From assembly GCA_013696965.1 (NCBI GenBank), contig JACCXN010000083.1, positions 1 through 64,000 on the forward strand: a DNA stretch of 64,000 bases. Reading direction: 5' to 3'. The position numbers and the translations under genes are program-made. Source of the DNA: Bacteroidota bacterium. Lineage in GTDB: Bacteria > Bacteroidota > Bacteroidia > JACCXN01. Shown here in pieces: positions 27,312 to 35,418 of the stretch. Each line of letters starts with the position of its first letter. The first letter of the stretch is position 1. The notes beneath the pieces were generated by a model. That model made no database searches. It had not been told where the DNA came from and worked only from the letters and a program-made list of their open reading frames with translations.

Positions 27312-29351
27312 ATGAAGTTAAAGAATTATATAGAAGGACAATGGGTTGAGGGTGAAGGAGATGGTACGGCATTGTTTAATGCGGTATCTGGAGAGCATAT
27401 AAAAACCGCATCCACACAAGGTGTTGATTTTAAAAGTATGTTGGAATATGCAAGAAAAACAGGATCTCCTGCTCTAAGAAAAATGACCTTTCATGAAAGG
27501 GCCCTTATGTTAAAAGCACTAGCCCTTCATTTAACTGCAAAAAAGGAAATGTTTTATGCTTTGTCAGCGGCAACTGGAGCTACCCGTGTAGATAGCTGGA
27601 TCGATATAGAGGGAGGCATAGGTAATTTATTTGTTTATGCAAGTAAAGGGCGAAGGGAATTACCCAATGAAACATTTTATGTAGACGGCAAACCGGAAGT
27701 TATTTCAAAAGGAGGCACATTTATAGGACATCATATTTGCGTTCCAATGGAGGGTGTAGCTATACATATTAATGCATTTAACTTTCCTTGTTGGGGAATG
27801 TTGGAAAAAATAGCAGTTAATTTTCTAGCCGGAATGCCGGCAATAGTAAAACCTGCAACAGTAACATCTTTTCTTACCGAACTAATGGCAAAGGAAATCA
27901 TTGATTCTGGAATTTTACCTCCGGGTGCATTACAGGTAATTTGTGGGAGTGCAGGCAACATGCTTGACTATGTTACAGAGCAGGATGTAGTAACCTTTAC
28001 TGGTTCTGCAACTACTGGGAAAATGCTAAAACAATCCAAAGCAATTATAGAAAATTCGGTAAGATTTAACATGGAAGCTGATTCGTTGAATTGCTCTATT
28101 TTAGGTCCGGATGCAACACCGGAAACAGAAGAATTTAAACTTTTCATAAAAGAGGTGGCAAGGGAAATGACAGTAAAGGCAGGCCAAAAATGTACTGCTA
28201 TTCGAAGGGCTATTGTCCCTGAAAAACTGGTTGATGATGTAATTAAAGCTATTTCGGAAAGATTAAAAGGAACCACATTAGGCAATCCCGCTATGGAAGG
28301 GGTTAAAATGGGACCATTGGCTGGAAAGGACCAAGTGAGGGATGTTAGAGAAAAAGTGTTAGAACTTATGCAAGTATGTGAAGTAGCACATGGTAATTAC
28401 GATAGTTTTGAAGTAATGGGAGCCGATAAGGACAAAGGAGCTTTTATGCCATCCATGCTGCTTTATTGTAAAGAGCCCTTTAAACATATTCAGCCTCATA
28501 GTGTAGAAGCTTTTGGGCCAGTAAGTACAGTAATGCCATATAAAACAACAGAAGAGGCAACTGAATTGGCCAAAATGGGAAGAGGAAGTCTTGTTTGCTC
28601 AGTTTTCACCTCTGATGATGACTTTTCCCGTGATATAGTTCTTGGAGCTGCCAGTATGCATGGAAGGATAATGATAGTAAATGCCTCCTGTGCGAAAGAA
28701 TCAACAGGTCATGGTTCTCCTATGCCCCATCTTGTTCATGGTGGGCCCGGAAGGGCAGGAGGTGGTGAAGAAATGGGTGGTATAAGGGGTGTTTTTCATT
28801 ATATGCAACGCACTGCAATTCAGGGTTCACCAACTACCTTAACCAAAATAACAAATGTTTATCAACCCGGGGCTGAACAAAAAGAAGATATAATCCATCC
28901 CTTTAGAAAATATTTTGATGATTTAGAGATAGGTGAAACTTTGGTTACCCATAAAAGAACGGTTACAGAAACTGATATTGTGAATTTTGCCAATATTAGC
29001 GGAGATAATTTCTATGCCCATATGGATGTTACATCCCTACAGGGTTCTATTTTTGAATCCAGAGTAGCTCACGGTTATTTCATTATTTCAGCAGCTGCAG
29101 GTTTATTTGTTGATCCAAAAAAGGGGCCAGTCCTGGCAAATTACGGTTTGGATGAATTGCGATTTATTAAACCTGTATATGTTGGTGCAACAATAGGAGT
29201 TCGTTTAACTTGTAAAGAAAAGATATCAAAGGAAAAGAGGGAGGATGAATTGGCTCAAGGAGTGGTAAAATGGCAGGTAGATGTATATGATGAAACTGGA
29301 GAAACTGTGGCGCTTGCAACTATTTTAACTCTTGTACAACGCAAAGAATAA
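27312..29351 (+). CDS. paaZ: PaaZ-type aldehyde dehydrogenase / MaoC hydratase fusion
   Basis: PaaZ opens the oxepin-CoA ring and oxidises the resulting semialdehyde in aerobic phenylacetate breakdown. The 679-residue protein has an N-terminal aldehyde dehydrogenase domain with E255 (FNMEADSLN) and C294 (KAGQKCTAIRR), and a C-terminal MaoC hotdog domain (~530-679) with D565 and H570 (ISGDNFYAHMD). These match E. coli PaaZ E256/C295 and D561/H566 nearly exactly. No paaABCDE or paaK is in the window, so the pathway is not proven. A crotonase gene is 1.2 kb downstream. Confidence 0.92.
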   Translation: MKLKNYIEGQWVEGEGDGTALFNAVSGEHIKTASTQGVDFKSMLEYARKTGSPALRKMTFHERALMLKALALHLTAKKEMFYALSAATGATRVDSWIDIEGGIGNLFVYASKGRRELPNETFYVDGKPEVISKGGTFIGHHICVPMEGVAIHINAFNFPCWGMLEKIAVNFLAGMPAIVKPATVTSFLTELMAKEIIDSGILPPGALQVICGSAGNMLDYVTEQDVVTFTGSATTGKMLKQSKAIIENSVRFNMEADSLNCSILGPDATPETEEFKLFIKEVAREMTVKAGQKCTAIRRAIVPEKLVDDVIKAISERLKGTTLGNPAMEGVKMGPLAGKDQVRDVREKVLELMQVCEVAHGNYDSFEVMGADKDKGAFMPSMLLYCKEPFKHIQPHSVEAFGPVSTVMPYKTTEEATELAKMGRGSLVCSVFTSDDDFSRDIVLGAASMHGRIMIVNASCAKESTGHGSPMPHLVHGGPGRAGGGEEMGGIRGVFHYMQRTAIQGSPTTLTKITNVYQPGAEQKEDIIHPFRKYFDDLEIGETLVTHKRTVTETDIVNFANISGDNFYAHMDVTSLQGSIFESRVAHGYFIISAAAGLFVDPKKGPVLANYGLDELRFIKPVYVGATIGVRLTCKEKISKEKREDELAQGVVKWQVDVYDETGETVALATILTLVQRKE

Positions 29352-29504
29352 TTTTTAGTCATTACATTCGTTATATTATTAATATAAACTCAAATACAAA
29401 TAAAACACCTGTTCCCATTGCTGTTTTTTGATTTTTTGATAGAAAATGCAGTCGCTCAGGGAAAAAATAATTTTTTTATTACAATATTTTAAAAATAATT
29501 ATGT

Positions 29505-29512
29505 TATGTTTG
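29505..29512 (+). promoter_or_regulatory. Putative -7 element of the cold shock gene
   Basis: TATGTTTG matches TAnnTTTG and lies 28 bases before the ATG. The resulting leader would be short, unlike the long leader of E. coli cspA. The expected -33 TTG is missing. Confidence 0.4.
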
Positions 29513-29540
29513 TAGAAATAAATTTTTAATTGCAATTATT

Positions 29541-29732
29541 ATGAAAAATGGAACTGTAAAGTTTTTTAATGAAACCAAAGGATTTGGTTTTATCAAGTTA
29601 AATGGTTCTGACCAAGAATTTTTTGTTCATGTGTCAGGATTGAAAGATGAAATTCGTGAAAATGACGAAGTTGTTTTCGAAGTTCAAGAAGGTAAAAAAG
29701 GTTTAAATGCTGTTAACGTAAGATTGGCATAA
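29541..29732 (+). CDS. Cold shock domain protein
   Basis: This 63-residue single-stranded nucleic acid-binding protein is one cold shock domain. The RNP1 motif is KGFGFIKL (residues 13-20) and RNP2 is FFVHVSGL. MKNGTVKFFNETKGFGFI is a standard N-terminus. Such proteins act as RNA chaperones, and many are not cold-induced, so I give no Csp letter. It has its own candidate -7 element and terminator. Confidence 0.95.
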   Translation: MKNGTVKFFNETKGFGFIKLNGSDQEFFVHVSGLKDEIRENDEVVFEVQEGKKGLNAVNVRLA

Positions 29733-29753
29733 ATAATTTCCTGGTAATTTACC

Positions 29754-29793
29754 AAAAACCCTGTAAGGCTCATTGAGAATTACAGGGTTTTTA
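29754..29793 (+). terminator. Terminator of the cold shock gene
   Basis: The arms aaaaccctgtaa (29755-29766) and ttacagggtttt (29780-29791) are exact complements around a 13-base loop and run into T's. It lies about 20 bases after the stop codon. Confidence 0.85.
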
Positions 29794-29903
29794 ATTTTAA
29801 TCTTTCTTTCTGCCCCATTTAGCTTAAATTTAATAATTAACAGTCTAATTTATAGTATAAATTAAATTTATTAACGTAAGTTTGTTTAAAACCACCTACC
29901 ATC

Positions 29904-30377
29904 ATGTATGATATTTTAAAGAAGTTTGAAGATAAATATGTTAACCTGAAGAAAAAAGGAATGCAGGTTGAGGGGTTATTGTTAATTGATCCAAAGCGTA
30001 AGAAGCACGTAATAAGCATTAGTAGGCCATTTGTTTTTGACAATAGAAATTTGCCAAAAAGATACGAAACGCTCGAAATTAAAAGCAAAATTCAAGGGGA
30101 ACTTCCTCAGGAATTTAAAATAAACCGTGAAAATCCAGATTGGCAAAAAACAGAATTTATATGGGCCCCAGAAAGATTTGAACATTTCGTTGACAGATGT
30201 TCAACTGAAATACGTAAAAAACTTGACCAGCCAGAAATGAGTCGTAATGAAATGCTTGATGCGCTATGTTTCGGAAATTTTCAGGAACATAAAGCAAAGT
30301 GCGAGGCGATGGTTAAGGAAGGAAAAATTCCAGCATTTAAAAACAATGCGAAAGAAAAATTAGAACTAGTTAATTAA
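29904..30377 (+). CDS. Uncharacterised cytoplasmic protein
   Basis: I do not recognise this 157-residue protein. It has no signal peptide or membrane segment and is strongly charged (KKFEDKYVNLKKKG near the N-terminus). The middle has beta-like stretches (QVEGLLLID, KHVISISRPFVF) and the C-terminal third is helical, with Cys in CFGNF and KAKCEAM. It has its own terminator and sits between the cold shock and crotonase genes. The start ATG at 29904 is preceded by an ACC-rich rather than A-rich leader. Confidence 0.75.
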   Translation: MYDILKKFEDKYVNLKKKGMQVEGLLLIDPKRKKHVISISRPFVFDNRNLPKRYETLEIKSKIQGELPQEFKINRENPDWQKTEFIWAPERFEHFVDRCSTEIRKKLDQPEMSRNEMLDALCFGNFQEHKAKCEAMVKEGKIPAFKNNAKEKLELVN

Positions 30378-30400
30378 TGGTTATTGTTTAGGTTTAGGTT

Positions 30401-30433
30401 AAAAAGGGCGGAATTTATTCCGCCCTTTTTTTT
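30401..30433 (+). terminator. Terminator after the 157-residue protein gene
   Basis: The arms aaaagggcggaat and attccgccctttt pair perfectly and are followed by more T's. It is one of the strongest GC stems in this AT-rich window. Confidence 0.88.
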
Positions 30434-30601
30434 GATTTAATCAGAAAACTCCTATTTGTATTGTTAGTCCTTTTTACAAAGCAATTCAAAAACATTTTAG
30501 TTTTAATTGTTTTTGCCCAAAATGCCTAATTTGTTTGAATTTTGCTTATTTAAAGCCTTAGTTTTATTATTATTGTACCTTAATTTAAAACGATTAAAAA
30601 T

Positions 30602-31366
30602 ATGGAAGATATAGGAAAAGTTGAAGTTAAGTTAGAAGAAGGAATTGGTACAATTTCCTTTTTTCATCCTCAGAGTAATTCTCTTCCTGGTACTCTTTTA
30701 AAAGCAATTGCCCATGAAATAACCGCACTTGGCAACAATTCAGATACAAAAGTTATTATATTAAAGAGTGAGGGGGAAAAAACTTTTTGTGCAGGAGCAT
30801 CATTTGATGAATTAATTGGGATTGATAGTTTAGAAAAAGGCAAAGAGTTTTTCTCGGGTTTTGCTGGAATAATCAATGCAATGCGCAAGGCTCCGCAATT
30901 TATTATAGCTCGAGTTCAAGGAAAGGCTGTTGGAGGTGGAGTTGGAATTGCTAGTGCTGCAGATTATGCATTTGCCACAGAGCAAGCTTCAGTTAAATTA
31001 AGTGAGCTTGCAGTAGGAATTGGACCATTTGTGGTTGGGCCTGCTGTTGCCCGTAAAATAGGTACAGCAGCATTTCAGGCGCTTTCTATTAATGCAACAA
31101 AATGGCAGTCAGCTCAGTGGGCAAAGGAAAATGGACTTTATTCCGAGGTGTTTTCGGATACATATAAAATGGATAATGCAATTGATGAACTGGCACAAAT
31201 ACTTTCAAAAAGTAACCCTGAAGCCATGTCTATGTTGAAAAAAGTGTTTTGGGAAGGCACAGAAAACTGGGATGAACTATTAATTGATAGAGCAGAAATA
31301 AGTGGGAAATTAGTTCTTTCAGATTTTACTGTAAATGCCATAAATAAATTTAAGACGGTAAAGTGA
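30602..31366 (+). CDS. Crotonase-family protein lacking one catalytic Glu
   Basis: A 254-residue crotonase-fold protein. The oxyanion-hole regions TFCAGASFDEL (residues 61-71) and GKAVGGGVGIASAADYAF (107-124) are clear. The residue matching Glu144 of rat enoyl-CoA hydratase is Gly115, while the Glu164 equivalent is E135 (VKLSELAVGIGP), exactly 20 residues later. Family members with only the second Glu are often enoyl-CoA isomerases, so isomerisation is as likely as hydration. Its neighbours, a PaaZ fusion and an oxoacid dehydrogenase, suggest acyl-CoA catabolism. Confidence 0.85.
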   Translation: MEDIGKVEVKLEEGIGTISFFHPQSNSLPGTLLKAIAHEITALGNNSDTKVIILKSEGEKTFCAGASFDELIGIDSLEKGKEFFSGFAGIINAMRKAPQFIIARVQGKAVGGGVGIASAADYAFATEQASVKLSELAVGIGPFVVGPAVARKIGTAAFQALSINATKWQSAQWAKENGLYSEVFSDTYKMDNAIDELAQILSKSNPEAMSMLKKVFWEGTENWDELLIDRAEISGKLVLSDFTVNAINKFKTVK

Positions 31367-31480
31367 TATTCTAATTGTTGATAAAAAGAATTACTTCTTA
31401 AAAACTATTGTAGCTGTTTGACTAATCATATATTCAGAAAAAAAAGTATACTATTAAAACCATTCCCAAATTAGTTGAAA

Positions 31481-33562
31481 ATGCAGGAAATAGAAAAGAA
31501 AACGATAGGAACTCAAATAGAAAAGGATGTTTTGCGCAGGGCTTTTGAGTTAATGTGTACAGCAAAGGCAATGACTGAACTGTATGAAGAAAATTCAAAG
31601 GTAACGGCTAAATACGTACATGCTACTTCAAGGGGACATGAGGCTATTCAAATTGCCTTGGGATTGCAGCTAAAAGCTCAGGATTACGTTTTTCCGTACT
31701 ATAGAGATGATTCTATTCTGCTTAGTATTGGTATTGAACCTTTTGAATTAATGTTGCAGTTGTTGGCTAAAAGAGATGATCCTTTTTCTGGAGGCAGAAC
31801 CTATTACAGTCATCCAAGCTTAAGAAGGGAGAATATGTCTAAAATTCCTCATCAATCTTCTGCTACAGGTATGCAGGCAATTCCTGCCACAGGAGTTGCA
31901 ATGGGAATGCAATACCTGGAAAACCAAAAATTGTCTATTGATTATCATGGGGAAAACCCCGTTTCAGTATGTTCTTTGGGCGATGCGTCTGTTACCGAAG
32001 GTGAAGTTGCAGAAGCTTTTCAAATGGCAGTATTGAAAAAATTACCAATTCTTTACCTTGTGCAGGATAACGAGTGGGATATTTCTGCTCATGCAAGAGA
32101 AATACGCGCTCAGGATGCAAGTGAATATGCAAAAGGTTTTAAAGGGATGGAAGTAAGAAGCATTGATGGCACTGATTTTAATAAATGCTATGAAACAATC
32201 AAAGATGTATTAAGCATCATTCGTAAAGAAAGAAGACCTGTTCTGATTCATGCCAAAGTACCTTTATTAAACCATCATACTTCGGGTGTTAGAAAAGAAT
32301 GGTACAGGGACGATCTGGAAGAGCAAGCAAAAAGGGACCCTTTTCCAAAACTCGTAAACCGTTTAATAGTTAGTGGTTTTGATGCCAAAGAACTATCTTC
32401 TATTGAAAATGCTGCAAAAGAAAAAGTAAACGGAGATTATCAGAAAGCATTAAAGGCTGAAGACCCTCGTCCTGAAGACTTATTCGACCATGATTTTGCC
32501 CCAACGCCAGTCACTGAAGAAAAAGGAAATAGGTGTCCCGCTGGAAAAGAGCCGACTGTAATGGTGGACTGTGCTTTATTTGCTGTTCAGGAATTAATGA
32601 CAAAACATAAAGAATGCCTTCTGTATGGACAGGATGTTGGAGCCAGGTTGGGGGGGGTATTTCGTGAAGCAGCTACACTTGCTCAAAAATTTGGTAATGA
32701 CCGTGTTTTTAATACCCCAATTCAAGAGGCCTTTATAGTAGGTAGCACAGTTGGAATGTCTGCTGTTGGTTTAAAACCTATTGTTGAAGTTCAGTTTGCA
32801 GATTATATTTGGCCTGGTTTAAATCAACTCTTTACAGAAGTTAGTCGTTCCTGTTACCTGACCAATGGCAAATGGCCTGTAAGCTGTATTATTCGAGTTC
32901 CAATTGGTGCCTATGGAAGCGGTGGTCCCTATCATTCATCTAGCGTGGAATCTGTTCTAGCAAATATCAGAGGTATTAAAATTGCCTACCCTTCAACGGG
33001 TGCTGATTTAAAAGGTTTAATGAAATCAGCTTATTATGATCCTAATCCGGTTGTAATGTTAGAACATAAAGGATTGTACTGGTCTAAAATAAAAGGTACT
33101 GAGGATGCAAAAACTATTGAGCCTGACGAAGATTATATTATACCTTTTGGAAAAGCAAGAATGGTGTTAGAAACTCCTTCTCAAACTGATAAGCCAACTC
33201 TTTCCATTATTACCTATGGAATGGGTGTTTATTGGGCTAAAAATGCCGCAAAAGCTTTCCCAGGACAAATTGAAATAGTGGATCTTAGAACAATTCATCC
33301 ATTGGATGAAGAAACAGTTTTTAATTCTGTTAAAAAACATAGCCGCTGTTTGGTTGTAACTGAAGAGCCAGTTAACAATTCATTTGCCCAGGCATTATCA
33401 GGAAGAATTCAGAAAAATTGTTTTAACTATTTAGATGCACCAGTGGAGATAATTGGTTCAGAAAATATGCCTGCTATTCCATTGAATTCTACTTTAGAAC
33501 AAACCATGGTTCCTTCTGTTTCCAAAGTAGAGGAGGTAATTCGGAAATGCATTGCCTATTAA
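31481..33562 (+). CDS. 2-oxoacid dehydrogenase E1, fused alpha and beta subunits
   Basis: Thiamine diphosphate-dependent E1 decarboxylates 2-oxoacids, probably branched-chain ones, and passes the acyl group to E2. The ~693-residue protein joins an alpha domain (YVHATSRGHEAIQIALG near 45; cofactor motif SLGDASVTEGEVAEAF to QDNEW) to a beta domain starting near residue 360 (YGQDVG, TPIQEAFIVGSTVGMSAVGL, and GPYHSS). Fusion of the two subunits is common in Bacteroidota. ATG at 31481 is preferred to a TTG two codons earlier. No E2 or E3 gene is nearby. Pyruvate or acetoin E1 is less likely. Confidence 0.88.
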   Translation: MQEIEKKTIGTQIEKDVLRRAFELMCTAKAMTELYEENSKVTAKYVHATSRGHEAIQIALGLQLKAQDYVFPYYRDDSILLSIGIEPFELMLQLLAKRDDPFSGGRTYYSHPSLRRENMSKIPHQSSATGMQAIPATGVAMGMQYLENQKLSIDYHGENPVSVCSLGDASVTEGEVAEAFQMAVLKKLPILYLVQDNEWDISAHAREIRAQDASEYAKGFKGMEVRSIDGTDFNKCYETIKDVLSIIRKERRPVLIHAKVPLLNHHTSGVRKEWYRDDLEEQAKRDPFPKLVNRLIVSGFDAKELSSIENAAKEKVNGDYQKALKAEDPRPEDLFDHDFAPTPVTEEKGNRCPAGKEPTVMVDCALFAVQELMTKHKECLLYGQDVGARLGGVFREAATLAQKFGNDRVFNTPIQEAFIVGSTVGMSAVGLKPIVEVQFADYIWPGLNQLFTEVSRSCYLTNGKWPVSCIIRVPIGAYGSGGPYHSSSVESVLANIRGIKIAYPSTGADLKGLMKSAYYDPNPVVMLEHKGLYWSKIKGTEDAKTIEPDEDYIIPFGKARMVLETPSQTDKPTLSIITYGMGVYWAKNAAKAFPGQIEIVDLRTIHPLDEETVFNSVKKHSRCLVVTEEPVNNSFAQALSGRIQKNCFNYLDAPVEIIGSENMPAIPLNSTLEQTMVPSVSKVEEVIRKCIAY

Positions 33563-33626
33563 GGATAAATCATCAAAAAAACCATAAATAATACTTATAT
33601 TTAAGTAAAGGTGTTTAGTGGTTTTT

Positions 33627-34904
33627 ATGACAGAGGATTTTCTACATTACATTTGGCAATTCCGGAATTTTGACAATTCAGGACTAAAAGCACAAACTGG
33701 AGAATCCATAGAAATCATTAAGCCTGGAGACCACAATCTGAATGCCGGACCGGATTTTTTCAATTCAGTTCTAAAAATAGGAGAGACTTTGTGGGCTGGA
33801 AATGTCGAAATCCATATTAACTCATCCGACTGGAACAAACACAACCATTCTGAAGATAAGGCCTATAATAATGTTGTTTTACATGTAGTTTATAATGATG
33901 ATTGCATTATTCAAAGGATATCCGGAGAAACAATCCCAGCTATTGAATTAAAAGGCAGGATTAATCCTGCTGTTTTTTCTTGTTACTCTGAATTATTGAA
34001 AAGTACTCAGTGGATTAGTTGCAGTAAGAATATAAATGATGTGGATGAATTCATTGTTAGTAATTGGCTAAGTAGATTATTGATAGAACGGTTAGAGAGA
34101 AAGGCAGAAACCATTATTAATTCTTTGAAACTAACAAACAATAATTGGCAAGAAACATTTTATCATCATTTAGCCCGTAATTTCGGATTCCAGCTAAATG
34201 CGGAACCTTTCGAATTAATGTCAAAATCCCTTCCCTTGTTATATCTTATTAAGCATCGGGATAATCTTGTTCAAATAGAAGCCATGATTTTTGGACAAGC
34301 AGGAATGTTAGAATCAATAATTGAAGATGAATATTCTTGTCATTTACAAAAAGAATACAATTATCTTAAATATAAGTACAGTTTAAATCCAATTGATAAC
34401 CACTTATGGAAATTCCTTAGACTAAGGCCAGTAAGTTTCCCTACTATACGGCTTTCTCAATTTGCTAATCTAATATGTAAATGGGAAAATTTATTTGTGA
34501 AAATTTTGGAATGTAATAACCTTCAGCAATATTATGACCTCTTTAATGTGAGTTCCTCGGATTATTGGGATACACATTTTACATTTGGAAAACAATCAAT
34601 TTTCAGTAAAAAGGCTTTAGGAAAATCTTCTGTAGAAGGAATTCTAATAAATACAGTAGTTCCTTTCTTATTTGTTTATGGAATTCAAAAACAAGAGGAT
34701 AAATTTAAGGAAAAAGCTTTGGAGCTGCTCGAAACTCTCCAGGGGGAGGGGAATAGTATAATTAGAGAATGGAAAAAAACAGGAATGAAGTGTGATTCTG
34801 CTTTTCGATCTCAAGCTTTGCTTGAATTAAAACTGAATTATTGTGATTTAAAAAGATGTTTAAAATGTAGCATAGGAAATAGTATTTTAAAAAGGGGGAT
34901 TTAG
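33627..34904 (+). CDS. DUF2851-family protein
   Basis: A 425-residue cytoplasmic protein whose N-terminus (MTEDFLHYIWQFRNFD), IKPGDHNLNAGPDFFNS and the segment WAGNVEIHINSSDWNKHNH match DUF2851, a family found mostly in Bacteroidota with no known function. It ends with a Cys cluster, NYCDLKRCLKCSIGNS, that could bind a metal. The conserved Asp, Glu and His residues near 40-75 recall nuclease-like active sites, but this is only an impression. ATG at 33627 is chosen over the GTG at 33618. Confidence 0.85.
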   Translation: MTEDFLHYIWQFRNFDNSGLKAQTGESIEIIKPGDHNLNAGPDFFNSVLKIGETLWAGNVEIHINSSDWNKHNHSEDKAYNNVVLHVVYNDDCIIQRISGETIPAIELKGRINPAVFSCYSELLKSTQWISCSKNINDVDEFIVSNWLSRLLIERLERKAETIINSLKLTNNNWQETFYHHLARNFGFQLNAEPFELMSKSLPLLYLIKHRDNLVQIEAMIFGQAGMLESIIEDEYSCHLQKEYNYLKYKYSLNPIDNHLWKFLRLRPVSFPTIRLSQFANLICKWENLFVKILECNNLQQYYDLFNVSSSDYWDTHFTFGKQSIFSKKALGKSSVEGILINTVVPFLFVYGIQKQEDKFKEKALELLETLQGEGNSIIREWKKTGMKCDSAFRSQALLELKLNYCDLKRCLKCSIGNSILKRGI

Positions 34905-34915
34905 TTTTCCTTGCC

Positions 34916-34993
34916 ATGGCAATATTAAATCCGGAATATTTTAGAAACAAAATAGACGAATCAAAAAAACAGTTGCCTGATGCATTAATTTAA
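34916..34993 (+). CDS. Possible 25-residue mini-ORF
   Basis: A 25-codon ATG frame starts 11 bases after the DUF2851 stop and encodes MAILNPEYFRNKIDESKK, then QLPDALI. Its composition looks like real protein, not random AT-rich sequence, and it could be a micro-protein or the remnant tail of a lost gene. I know no homologue and see no Shine-Dalgarno or promoter for it. Confidence 0.25.
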   Translation: MAILNPEYFRNKIDESKKQLPDALI

Positions 34994-35145
34994 AAACAAA
35001 GTCACTAGTTTTAAAACAATAAGAATTTTAAAAGGCATAGATTTATATTTCAGTTTCTTTTTTCTTGATGAAGTTTCTTATCTTTACATTTTGCAGATAT
35101 TCAAAACAACAGTAGTTTTTTCTTAAAGAAACACCAAGGTTATTT

Positions 35146-35379
35146 ATGATAAATAAAGTAACATCTTTTTTTGAAAAGCAGGCATTTGGTGTTTGTACAT
35201 GGTGGGGCGGAAAACTGGGAATAAAAACCACTTCCATCCGCTTATTCTTTATTTATCTTTCTTTTTTTACTGCCGGATCTCCAATTATTATATACCTGGC
35301 AATGGCATTTATCCTTGAACATAAATCCTATTTTAAATTAAAATTCCGCAAGAGTAGGGCTTCAATTTGGGATTTGTAA
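35146..35379 (+). CDS. PspC-domain small membrane protein
   Basis: This 77-residue protein carries a PspC-like domain: an N-terminal amphipathic part (VTSFFEKQAFGVCTWWGGKL), GIKTTSIRLFFIYLSFF, and a membrane segment (GSPIIIYLAMAFILEH). PspC proteins sense envelope stress in other phyla; short stand-alone forms are usual here, with no known partner. It precedes a Kef-type antiporter by 39 bases and may be co-transcribed. Confidence 0.8.
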   Translation: MINKVTSFFEKQAFGVCTWWGGKLGIKTTSIRLFFIYLSFFTAGSPIIIYLAMAFILEHKSYFKLKFRKSRASIWDL

Positions 35380-35418
35380 TTTATATTTGTCAATAAACCC
35401 TTAGATTTTTCACTGTAA

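Noticed and set aside
27312-33562. A possible phenylacetate or branched-chain catabolic operon from paaZ to the E1 fusion
   Set aside because: Terminators at 29754 and 30401, and unrelated genes in between, break the stretch into separate transcripts, so a single operon is not supported.
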